The notes under the pieces were generated by a model that worked only from the letters and a program-made list of their open reading frames with translations, did no database searches and was not told the origin of the DNA. A stretch of DNA of 45,896 bases from Leucothrix mucor (GTDB lineage Bacteria > Pseudomonadota > Gammaproteobacteria > Thiotrichales > Thiotrichaceae): positions 1-45,896 of the forward strand of contig DQSN01000109.1 in assembly GCA_015663245.1 (NCBI GenBank), read 5' to 3'. The position numbers were made by a program, and so were the translations under genes. Shown piece after piece: positions 38,785 through 45,896 of the stretch (position 1 is the first letter of the stretch; each line of letters starts with the position of its first letter).

Positions 38785-39015
38785 CTATTTTTTACTTTCT
38801 GAGTTGTTTTCCAACTCACTTTCTCTTGGAGAAAACATGATAATAGTTGACATTCCTGTAAAAAAAATGACAAAACCAAATGGAACACTCATTAAAAATA
38901 ACTTAGCAAGCTCATCATTATCGCCTTGGAACATTATACCAAAACCGAACATAAGCCCGACAACGGTAATAAATAAGCCGATATAAAGAATTACTTTGCC
39001 AATAAGAGCAATCAT
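38785..39015 (-). CDS. Small membrane protein between tRNA genes
   Basis: The 76-residue protein starts at the ATG at 39015 and has two transmembrane segments (about 4-25 and 38-58) joined by a short loop (FQGDNDELAKLF), with a charged C-terminal tail (SPRESELENNSESKK). The frame runs further upstream through tRNA-Ala, but that part translates the tRNA (GAIAQLGERCNGIAE, a common artefact) and is not coding. GGTTGG lies just upstream of the ATG. It is probably read from the tRNA transcript. I recognise no family. Confidence 0.6.
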   Translation of the reverse strand: MIALIGKVILYIGLFITVVGLMFGFGIMFQGDNDELAKLFLMSVPFGFVIFFTGMSTIIMFSPRESELENNSESKK

Positions 39016-39041
39016 ATTTTTCCAACCTCTTCTACACATTC

Positions 39042-39117
39042 TGGTGGAGCTAGGCGGGATCGAACCGCCGACCTCTGCAATGCCATTGCAGCGCTCTCCC
39101 AGCTGAGCTATAGCCCC
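39042..39117 (-). tRNA. tRNA-Ala (GGC)
   Basis: The cloverleaf has acceptor GGGGCTA/TAGCTCC, D-arm GCTCAGCTGGGAGAGC, anticodon stem CTGCA/TGCAG with loop ATGGCAT (anticodon GGC, reading GCC/GCU), T-arm with TTCGATC and an encoded CCA. It is 76 bases and close to E. coli tRNA-Ala(GGC). Confidence 0.97.
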
Positions 39118-39136
39118 AGTGCTAAAAGAAGCGCGA

Positions 39137-39165
39137 ATTCTGCGGGAATAAGGCAATACTGTCAA
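39137..39165 (-). promoter_or_regulatory. Sigma-70 promoter of the tRNA unit with GC-rich discriminator
   Basis: On the minus strand TTGACA (39165-39160), a 17-base spacer and CAGAAT (39142-39137) form a near-consensus promoter. The bases after the -10 box read TCGCGC, a GC-rich discriminator of the kind that makes stable-RNA promoters sensitive to ppGpp. The tRNA-Ala 5' end lies 20 bases beyond the -10 box. Confidence 0.75.
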
Positions 39166-39436
39166 GCATATTTAAATCAATTCTCTAATTAAATTAAAAA
39201 TACTTTTCTCACTGCAATAGCCTTCATTTTATACACCATCCATTGGTCTGTAATCCCTCATTTACGGCACAGCTAAAGTTATAATAATCTTCTGGTAAAT
39301 ATTCAAGTTTGAAAATTAATCTCTATGTGTTTTTTATGCATCTAAACTGAAATACCATCTATCAGATGATATGAAACCTATAGTGAACTGTTAGCTCTAA
39401 ACTGAACTTATAAACAAAATAATAATAAAAATAATT

Positions 39437-41932
39437 ATGGCTTATAAAATCTTAGGAAAGCTTGCGCTTGCGCTGCTGCTCATCACACATACGGCGATTA
39501 CATTAGCAGCGGAGAACACACGATCCCCGCTTGGTATCAACAGCAATGAAGTAATGGATGATGACGCCAGTGTCCCTTTCGTTGATGTATTCAGAGCTTC
39601 TGTGCCTTTTGAAGAGGCTCGACCTTGGCTAACCAAGGGAAAGGTAAAGTATGATGCTAACGGGTGGCCCGTTTATATAGAGAAAAATGGTCAGGTAGGA
39701 ACTCGTTTTATCAACAAACTCCCTGCTGGAACTGTTCCTGATGGTTTATACACCGTATTGTACGAAGGCAAGGGTAAACTTATTTATGGCAATGATGCAA
39801 AGTTAGTACATCACACTCCAGGAAAGGATATTGTCGCGATCACCGCTGGCAAAGACAAAGAGTTACGTGGAACATTAATCATCAAAGAAACTGACCCTCA
39901 AGATCATATACGCAACATCCGTATATTGATGCCTGGAGGAATTTGCATGAACAATCCTAATAAGAGAGTCCACAGCGAAAAAAGTTGCCCTAGAGGTCGC
40001 TACCTGTCCTTCGAAAAACACTACGCAAGCATCATCTTTAACCCTGATTATTTAAACTATATGAATGATTTTAAAGTTATTCGCTTTATGAATATGGCGG
40101 GAATCACCAGAAACCCTATCACTCACTGGAACGAACGCAACACCATGTCGCAACAAACATGGGGTGGCAAACCTACCGTGCGTGGAGCACCTCTTGAAAT
40201 CATGGTAGAACTAGCCAATCAAACAGGTTCAGACCCTTGGTTTTGCCTGCCACACAAGGCAAGTGATGACTATATCCGCAAATTTTCCAGTTATGTGCGT
40301 GATCATTTGCGCCCAGGGTTAAAAGTGTATGTTGAATATACCAATGAAGCATGGAACACTATTTTTACCCAAGCACATTATATGAAGGATCAAGGCGAAG
40401 AGTTAGGACTTGATGGCGATAGAACCAAAGCGGGTAATAAGTTCTACTCCATGCGCTCAGTACAAATTTTTGATATTTGGGAAAAAACCTTTGGTAATAC
40501 ACAACGACTTGTACGTGTAATGGGGAGTTGGACGGGGTACTCACGTCTCTCAGAAATGTTACTGACCTACCGTGATGCCTACAAAAAGACTGACGCACTA
40601 GCTATTGCGCCCTATTTCTACCCAAAACTTGCTACTGCGCGACGCGCAAAATCAAAGAATGATATATTCAAAGCTTTATATGATAAGAAAGAACTGTACT
40701 CTATTCCTGGTGTTATTAAATTAATCTCTAAACATGCCAAATTGACCAAAGATTACGGCATTGACCTAATCGCCTACGAAGGTGGTCAGCACCTAGTTGA
40801 TTGGAAGAGCAGGTCAATTCACAAAAACCCAACCAAGCTATTAATCGCAGCTAATAGAGACTGGCGAATGGCTAAAGCCTATAAAGACTTTTTGGATGGA
40901 TGGAAAAGAGCAGGTGGAACCTTGTTTGTGAACTTCTCAGCACCTCGCACATCACAATGGTTTGGTAGCTGGGGGACTAAAGAGTATTTGACGCAACCAT
41001 TAAATAAAGCACCCAAACACCGCGCCCTCCTCCAATTTATTCGCTCTAATCCATGTTGGTGGAAAGGTTGTACCAGCCCTTATTTTGTACGAAAAGCCAA
41101 GCCTGCGAAAAATCCTGGCACAGGTGTTTATGCCTTGGTTAGAAATGGCAAAAAATCCACTTACAAAAAAGCAGCTAAAACTGCTACCAAGGCTGTTACA
41201 CCAAAACCAAAGGTAGTGATTACTAAAAAACCTAGCACAACTATAACAACAGTAGCCGCGGCAAGTACGGTGATATTAGCCAAACCTGTCATCAAAGAGA
41301 TCGTTAAACCCACATCTAAGTTTACGCAAAAACCTATTAAACAAGCACAACGCCCAGACTTGATCATTAGACGTAGCAAACAACATGGGCAATGGAGTCA
41401 TCAAGAGGCTGTCCAACTCAAAAATATTATTGGTGGCAACTTAACAGGCAAAAAGGATTTAAGTGCAGTCTGGCAAGCAAAGTGGGACAATGAGTTTTTA
41501 CACATACGCGTAGATACTTTAGATGACCACTTTGTACGCGACTCAGCAGCTCCGTGGAGTGACGACTCGATTGAAATTTATATAGATGCTGATGGCAGTC
41601 GCACCGCATCATTTGATGGCAAAAATGACTTCCATTTGATTTTCCGTTGGAAAGATCAAAAAGTTAATTTAAGCCAGAACTCAGCACGAAGAGGCGATAT
41701 GAGAGTCCAACAAACCATGACACGTACAGATCATGGACTCATATTAGAAGCAGCCATACCATGGAGATCACTAGGTGTTCAACCAAAAGAAGGACATTCT
41801 ATTGGTATCGACATACAAATCAATGATGATGATGATGGGAATGACCGTGACGCCAAGCTAGCATGGCACGCTAAAAGTGATGATTCATGGAAGAATCCAC
41901 AAACATTTGGCCGTTTAGTACTTGGAATATAA
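39437..41932 (+). CDS. Secreted TIM-barrel-like glycosidase candidate with CBM9-like C-terminus
   Basis: The 831-residue precursor has a signal peptide (cleavage after LAA near residue 25), then a module that opens LGINSNEV...SVPFVDVFRASVPF. The core shows the pattern of clan GH-A hydrolases: YVEYTNEAWN with an Asn-Glu pair N303-E304 (acid/base position) and LIAYEGGQHLVDW with E448 (nucleophile position), 144 residues apart. A Lys/Thr/Pro-rich linker (about 555-650) leads to a C-terminal CBM9-like beta domain (DLSAVWQAKWDNEFLHIRV, SDDSIEIYIDADGSR, EAAIPWRSLG), as in xylanases and sugar-binding proteins. I cannot place the core in a named GH family. A paralogue follows downstream. Polysaccharide cleavage outside the cell is inferred. 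Confidence 0.75.
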   Translation: MAYKILGKLALALLLITHTAITLAAENTRSPLGINSNEVMDDDASVPFVDVFRASVPFEEARPWLTKGKVKYDANGWPVYIEKNGQVGTRFINKLPAGTVPDGLYTVLYEGKGKLIYGNDAKLVHHTPGKDIVAITAGKDKELRGTLIIKETDPQDHIRNIRILMPGGICMNNPNKRVHSEKSCPRGRYLSFEKHYASIIFNPDYLNYMNDFKVIRFMNMAGITRNPITHWNERNTMSQQTWGGKPTVRGAPLEIMVELANQTGSDPWFCLPHKASDDYIRKFSSYVRDHLRPGLKVYVEYTNEAWNTIFTQAHYMKDQGEELGLDGDRTKAGNKFYSMRSVQIFDIWEKTFGNTQRLVRVMGSWTGYSRLSEMLLTYRDAYKKTDALAIAPYFYPKLATARRAKSKNDIFKALYDKKELYSIPGVIKLISKHAKLTKDYGIDLIAYEGGQHLVDWKSRSIHKNPTKLLIAANRDWRMAKAYKDFLDGWKRAGGTLFVNFSAPRTSQWFGSWGTKEYLTQPLNKAPKHRALLQFIRSNPCWWKGCTSPYFVRKAKPAKNPGTGVYALVRNGKKSTYKKAAKTATKAVTPKPKVVITKKPSTTITTVAAASTVILAKPVIKEIVKPTSKFTQKPIKQAQRPDLIIRRSKQHGQWSHQEAVQLKNIIGGNLTGKKDLSAVWQAKWDNEFLHIRVDTLDDHFVRDSAAPWSDDSIEIYIDADGSRTASFDGKNDFHLIFRWKDQKVNLSQNSARRGDMRVQQTMTRTDHGLILEAAIPWRSLGVQPKEGHSIGIDIQINDDDDGNDRDAKLAWHAKSDDSWKNPQTFGRLVLGI

Positions 41933-41986
41933 CACTTAGTACATAAATACTACTTCCATGCTTTATATAACTATAGAGTACTCCTC

Positions 41987-42015
41987 CTTTCCCAGTAGCT
42001 CAGCTACTGGGAAAG
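41987..42015 (+). terminator. Perfect hairpin between the two glycosidase-like genes
   Basis: Two perfect 14-base arms (CTTTCCCAGTAGCT and AGCTACTGGGAAAG) flank a single central base, 54 bp after the first gene's stop. The tail after the hairpin is only moderately T-rich (CTTGTATTTT). It probably limits read-through into the second gene and stabilises the first transcript. Confidence 0.7.
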
Positions 42016-42040
42016 CTTGTATTTTGAGCAGTTGTTTTAC

Positions 42041-42069
42041 TTGAAAAAAGCAGCTTTGGACTAGATAAT
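42041..42069 (+). promoter_or_regulatory. Sigma-70 promoter for the second glycosidase-like gene
   Basis: TTGAAA (42041-42046), a 17-base spacer and GATAAT (42064-42069) match the sigma-70 consensus with two mismatches. It lies between the hairpin and the second gene, about 95 bp before its start, so the second gene can be expressed alone. Confidence 0.6.
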
Positions 42070-42165
42070 CTCGTACTAGCTGGTATACGGACGAATAGAA
42101 TGAGTAGGTTTGTTATTTAAAACCAACATTATTTATCAGTTTATTTTCACAACACTCCTTTAGCT

Positions 42166-44394
42166 ATGGATGGTTTAATGCGTGTATTCAAAAAAGTACC
42201 TGTACTTATCTCTCTTATTTCCGCAATAAGTATTGGTCTACTACTCTACCTTATATCACGTCCCCAGCCAGTTCCCACACCGACAAAATCTGAACTGAAA
42301 ACCATACAAAAAAGCCATAGTGATGCAATTTTGGGTATTAACACCAATGAGGTAGGTGAAGATACATCAAGTATTCCCTTCGTTGATCTATTTAAAGCCT
42401 CCATTCCTTTTGATGAAACATACCCTTGGTTAAGTAAAAAAGAAGTTGAATATGATCAGAATGGCTGGCCAAAAAATTTACATGGTGGTGTTGCAGGCAC
42501 AAAGTTTCTTAACCGACTTCCCGTGGGCACAGTGCCTGATGGTTTTTACACCGTTCTTTACGAAGGTCAGGGAAAAATCCACTATGGTAACGATGCCGCG
42601 CTAGTCGTACATCGCCCTGGAAAAGACATTATTGAAGTGAAAGCAGGTAAAGATAATATTCTTAATGCCTCCTTAGTCATTAGAGCAACTGACCCAAAAA
42701 ATTATATCCGCAATATCCGCATTCTTATGTCTGGTGGCATCTGTAAAAATGCACCACATAAGCATGTACAAGATAATAGCGACTGCGCCTCAAATGATTA
42801 TCTATCTTTTGAAGAAAACTATAAGACCATACTGTTTAACCCCTATTACATAGACTTTATGCGCCACTTTAAAGTGGTGCGTTTTATGAATATGCAGGGA
42901 ATGACGCGCAATCCTATTGAAGATTGGAAGGATCGTAATACTCTCGAAAAAGCAACTTGGGGAGGCAAACCGAAGTCCCGAGGTGCTCCTGTAGAGATCA
43001 TGGTAGAACTTGCAAATCACCTAAAAGCCAACCCTTGGTTCTCCATGCCTTACAAAGCAAGTGATGATTACATCCAAGAATTCGCACAATACGTTAATGA
43101 TAATTTAGACCCCGAACTAAAAGTCTATGTCGAATATAGCAATGAGACATGGAACCCTATTTTTGTGCATCACGAATATGCAATGCAGATGGGAATAAAA
43201 CAAAATCTTGATAAAGAAGAAAGTGTTGCAGGGCAAAAATATTATTCAAAACGAAGTGTTGAAACTTTTAACATTTGGCAAAAAGAGTTTAAAGGTACTG
43301 AGCGATTAATTCGTACCATCGGTGGCTGGTCAAGTAACTCACGTCTTTCCAGCCTATTACTCTCCTATAAGGATGCTTACAAATACACCGATGCGCTAGC
43401 TATTGCGCCCTACTTTACCGCTAAATTAGACAAAATCAGAAAAGCCGAAACAACAGATGATATTTTTGATTTACTCACCAGTAAATATTCCAAAAACGGT
43501 TTAACTGCCAGTATCCAACAAATGCGCGTCCAACAAAAAGTTGCCGAAGCATTTGGGGTGGATTTAGTTGCCTATGAAGGCGGTCAGCACTTAGTTGATT
43601 GGGATACAAGAAAGGTAGATGATGATCCCAACCCGCTTCTGTACGCTGCCAACCGCGACCCAAGAATGGGCGAACTGTATCTTGAATATTTACGGGCATG
43701 GAACAAGGCAGGCGGAAAAGTTTTTGTGCTGTTTAGCGCACCAAGAATTTATAGTTGGTACGGTAGCTGGGGACTCAAAGAGCATATCTCTCAAGCACGC
43801 GATAAAGCACCTAAGTTTGATGCAACACTCAGCTACTTAGAAGAAATCAAGAAAATACGTGATATATCGAGCCGACAATTAAAAGTTGGAAAAAGTAAAA
43901 CTATCGCTATTCCCGCCTCTAAAAACATTAAAGATATTTGGAGCTTAGAAACCTATTGGCTAATTGATCCAGCCCCTAAAGAGACAATATCAGCCGACTT
44001 AATCGAACCACAGTTAGACATAAAAAAAGACCTATCTGCAAAATGGCAAGCGCACTGGGATAGCGAAAAACTTTATCTAACCCTTGCAATACAAGATGAC
44101 AAGGTGCAACTAGGTGACTCCGTACAGTTCAATATAACCACCGATAAACTCTATCAGTTTGAACACTCTCCCTATGGCAATGCTAGCAATACATCTCTTT
44201 GTACAGAAGTTGAAGGAGGCTACCTGCTGACACTTGCCATCTCCTGGAAGAAGTTAAACTTCGAGCCACACGCTACTGCTAAAATACGCCTACGTCTGCA
44301 TATTACTGATGTTGACGAAGGCGCAAAAACAACAGTACTAATTTGGCCAGCATCGCGCACCAAACTAGATCCTATTATGGAGCTGGGCAATTAA
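42166..44394 (+). CDS. Membrane-anchored paralogue of the TIM-barrel-like glycosidase candidate
   Basis: The 742-residue protein is collinear with the upstream gene: ILGINTNEV...SIPFVDLFKASIPF, YVEYSNETWN with N326-E327 and LVAYEGGQHLVDW with E471, the same 144-residue spacing. Instead of a cleavable signal peptide it has an uncleaved hydrophobic segment (VPVLISLISAISIGLLLYLI, about residues 11-30), so it is probably anchored to the inner membrane facing the periplasm. The Lys/Thr/Pro linker is missing. A shortened, diverged CBM9-like domain follows (DLSAKWQAHWDSEKLYLTL near 648-666). An ATG four codons later (42178) is an alternative start. A duplication with split localisation is the simplest reading. 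Confidence 0.75.
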   Translation: MDGLMRVFKKVPVLISLISAISIGLLLYLISRPQPVPTPTKSELKTIQKSHSDAILGINTNEVGEDTSSIPFVDLFKASIPFDETYPWLSKKEVEYDQNGWPKNLHGGVAGTKFLNRLPVGTVPDGFYTVLYEGQGKIHYGNDAALVVHRPGKDIIEVKAGKDNILNASLVIRATDPKNYIRNIRILMSGGICKNAPHKHVQDNSDCASNDYLSFEENYKTILFNPYYIDFMRHFKVVRFMNMQGMTRNPIEDWKDRNTLEKATWGGKPKSRGAPVEIMVELANHLKANPWFSMPYKASDDYIQEFAQYVNDNLDPELKVYVEYSNETWNPIFVHHEYAMQMGIKQNLDKEESVAGQKYYSKRSVETFNIWQKEFKGTERLIRTIGGWSSNSRLSSLLLSYKDAYKYTDALAIAPYFTAKLDKIRKAETTDDIFDLLTSKYSKNGLTASIQQMRVQQKVAEAFGVDLVAYEGGQHLVDWDTRKVDDDPNPLLYAANRDPRMGELYLEYLRAWNKAGGKVFVLFSAPRIYSWYGSWGLKEHISQARDKAPKFDATLSYLEEIKKIRDISSRQLKVGKSKTIAIPASKNIKDIWSLETYWLIDPAPKETISADLIEPQLDIKKDLSAKWQAHWDSEKLYLTLAIQDDKVQLGDSVQFNITTDKLYQFEHSPYGNASNTSLCTEVEGGYLLTLAISWKKLNFEPHATAKIRLRLHITDVDEGAKTTVLIWPASRTKLDPIMELGN

Positions 44395-44614
44395 CACTCG
44401 ATGCTTCCGTTTTTTAGATTCAATCAATTGAAAAGTATAAGTATAAAAGACCATAGGCATAACTCCTTTCCTACCTAAGGCTCCAGCGTGAGCGCCCTAA
44501 GACAGACTATTAAGTCCATGTAATTAAAGGATAAATGCAATATACTATAAAACATCACACGCAAGCATTCCCTTTATTTGAAGGCTGAAGCATTAAAATA
44601 GTAGCTAAAGGTTT

Positions 44615-45631
44615 CTAGACAATGGCGGTGATACTATCAACAGCCTCAGACCACTGCTTTGTATCCAACAATGCTGAGCGATTCATAAATGGCTGTCCTT
44701 TCATTCTATTCAATCGCTGGATTGATTCATCACTTTGCTTGATATTTGCCTTATCAATCACATCGATAACACCTTGACGGTTATTACACACAAGTATCAT
44801 ATCGCAACCTGCCTCAGTTGCCGCTTCTGCTCTTTCTGCAAAGCCTCCAACTACAGATGCACCCTCCATGCTTAGATCATCACTAAAAATCACACCATCA
44901 AAGACTAGTTTACCGCGCAAAATATCTTGCAGCCAAATACGTGAAAAGCCTGCTGGATTACTATCAACCTCAGAATAAATAACATGGGCAGGCATAATGG
45001 CGTCTAACCCCCGTCTCATTAACTGGGCAAACGGCATAATATCCTGCGCCCAAATTTCATCAAAAGTTCGATCATCCTTAGGTATATCAACATGAGAGTC
45101 AGCAACAACAGCACCATGACCAGGGAAATGCTTACCTGTTGATGCCATACCTGCCTCCCGCATACCTTCAATATAAGGCACTGCCAATGCCGCGACCAGA
45201 TCAGGTTGACGATGAAAAGAGCGATCACCAATCACCTCACTCACTCCATAATTCAAATCTAAAACGGGAGCAAAGCTAAAATCTATATCACTCGCTCTTA
45301 ACTCCGAAGCCATCAGCCAACCATGATGATGCGACATCTGTAAAAAGGTCTGCTCATCATCCGACGATTCATACAACTTTGCGAGTGCAGGCAAACTAGT
45401 AAACTCTTCGCGAAAACGCTGTACTCTACCACCTTCGTGATCCACCGCAATTAAGACATCTTGTTTTGCTGATTTTCTAATCTGGCGAATAAGCTCTTCT
45501 AATTGATCAACCGACTCATAGTTACGTGTAAATAATATGACTCCACCTGCCATTGGATGATCCAGCAATTCTTTTTCTTCAGCACTTAATACCGTGCCCT
45601 GCAAATCCAACATTAATGATGCAATACTCAT
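44615..45631 (-). CDS. nagZ: Beta-N-acetylhexosaminidase NagZ
   Basis: NagZ removes N-acetylglucosamine from anhydro-muropeptides during cytoplasmic cell-wall recycling. The 338-residue GH3 protein has the family motif KHFPGHG near residues 167-173 with the D177/H180 catalytic dyad on the following loop, and the nucleophile aspartate in FSDDLSMEGA near 251. No signal peptide is present, as expected. It converges with the upstream glycosidase-like pair, so adjacency does not imply coregulation. Confidence 0.97.
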   Translation of the reverse strand: MSIASLMLDLQGTVLSAEEKELLDHPMAGGVILFTRNYESVDQLEELIRQIRKSAKQDVLIAVDHEGGRVQRFREEFTSLPALAKLYESSDDEQTFLQMSHHHGWLMASELRASDIDFSFAPVLDLNYGVSEVIGDRSFHRQPDLVAALAVPYIEGMREAGMASTGKHFPGHGAVVADSHVDIPKDDRTFDEIWAQDIMPFAQLMRRGLDAIMPAHVIYSEVDSNPAGFSRIWLQDILRGKLVFDGVIFSDDLSMEGASVVGGFAERAEAATEAGCDMILVCNNRQGVIDVIDKANIKQSDESIQRLNRMKGQPFMNRSALLDTKQWSEAVDSITAIV

Positions 45632-45896
45632 TAATCACTCCTTTAAAAACCAATTATTAATTTTTAGAAAATTATCGAAAGTCCAAAATAAAGTACTTAT
45701 TTTTAACTATACTTTTAGTACAACATAACGCTTCATACATGACGTGAAGCTACTAAAATAGTAACAAATTAACATGAATCAACTACATCATAAATAGACT
45801 TAGATAAGATTAGGGAAAACGAAGAAATCGTCCCTATTCTCATCATTAAAAGAATGGCTTTTAACCGACAACACTCTGTAAGTTTACCAAAAAAAA

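Noticed and set aside
39016-39165. N-terminal extension of the small membrane protein
   Set aside because: It translates tRNA-Ala (GAIAQLGERCNGIAE), a familiar annotation artefact.

Overview
This window reads as a chromosomal segment of a low-GC gammaproteobacterium. The gene neighbourhoods are classic gammaproteobacterial ones (rpoE-rseA-rseB-rseC, nadB, mucD-grx-lepA-lepB-DUF4845-rnc-era-recO-pdxJ-acpS, pqiABC, purB-roxA, phoPQ, nagZ), and the tRNA genes carry encoded CCA ends. A member of the Thiotrichales or a neighbouring order is my guess from overall flavour; the sequence alone does not prove it. There is no prophage, CRISPR array, rRNA operon or complete insertion sequence. Accessory DNA consists of short non-coding inverted-repeat elements in intergenic gaps and a few unusual genes.

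Layout. 1-5000: a PLP-dependent D-cysteine desulfhydrase/ACC deaminase-like enzyme, a Spy/CpxP-like periplasmic protein, a uracil-DNA glycosylase-superfamily protein, recG, and a degenerate receiver-like protein overlapping recG. 5001-5631: a gene-poor stretch with nested inverted repeats ending in a strong intrinsic terminator. 5632-7167: a transglutaminase-elicitor-like protein. 7338-9914 (minus): rseC, rseB, rseA, rpoE, the envelope-stress regulon core, with a sigma-E-like promoter upstream. 10541-15655 (mostly plus): nadB, DUF3144, yhbY (minus), rlmE, ftsH. 15927-19666: a split pqiA (two overlapping genes), pqiB and the lipoprotein pqiC, an MCE-type envelope lipid-transport set. 19763-31166 (minus): a TRIC channel, a catalytically degenerate PolB-type exonuclease, cysM, acpS, pdxJ, recO, era, rnc, DUF4845, lepB, lepA, a glutaredoxin-like protein and mucD. 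31593-38303 (plus): purB-roxA, a DUF1287 protein, a small secreted basic protein, phoP and phoQ. 38578-39117 (minus): a tRNA-Ala / small membrane protein / tRNA-Glu / tRNA-Glu unit. 39437-44394: two tandem paralogous TIM-barrel-like glycosidase candidates with CBM9-like C-termini, one secreted and one membrane anchored. 44615-45631 (minus): nagZ.

How it fits together. Much of the window concerns the envelope: sigma-E with its anti-sigma proteins, the periplasmic protease MucD, signal peptidase LepB, FtsH, the Pqi lipid-transport set, PhoPQ and NagZ muropeptide recycling. The least understood parts are the tandem glycosidase-like pair, the transglutaminase-like protein, the inactive-looking exonuclease homologue, and two families of short inverted-repeat elements (two copies of one, three of the other) in gaps between housekeeping genes.
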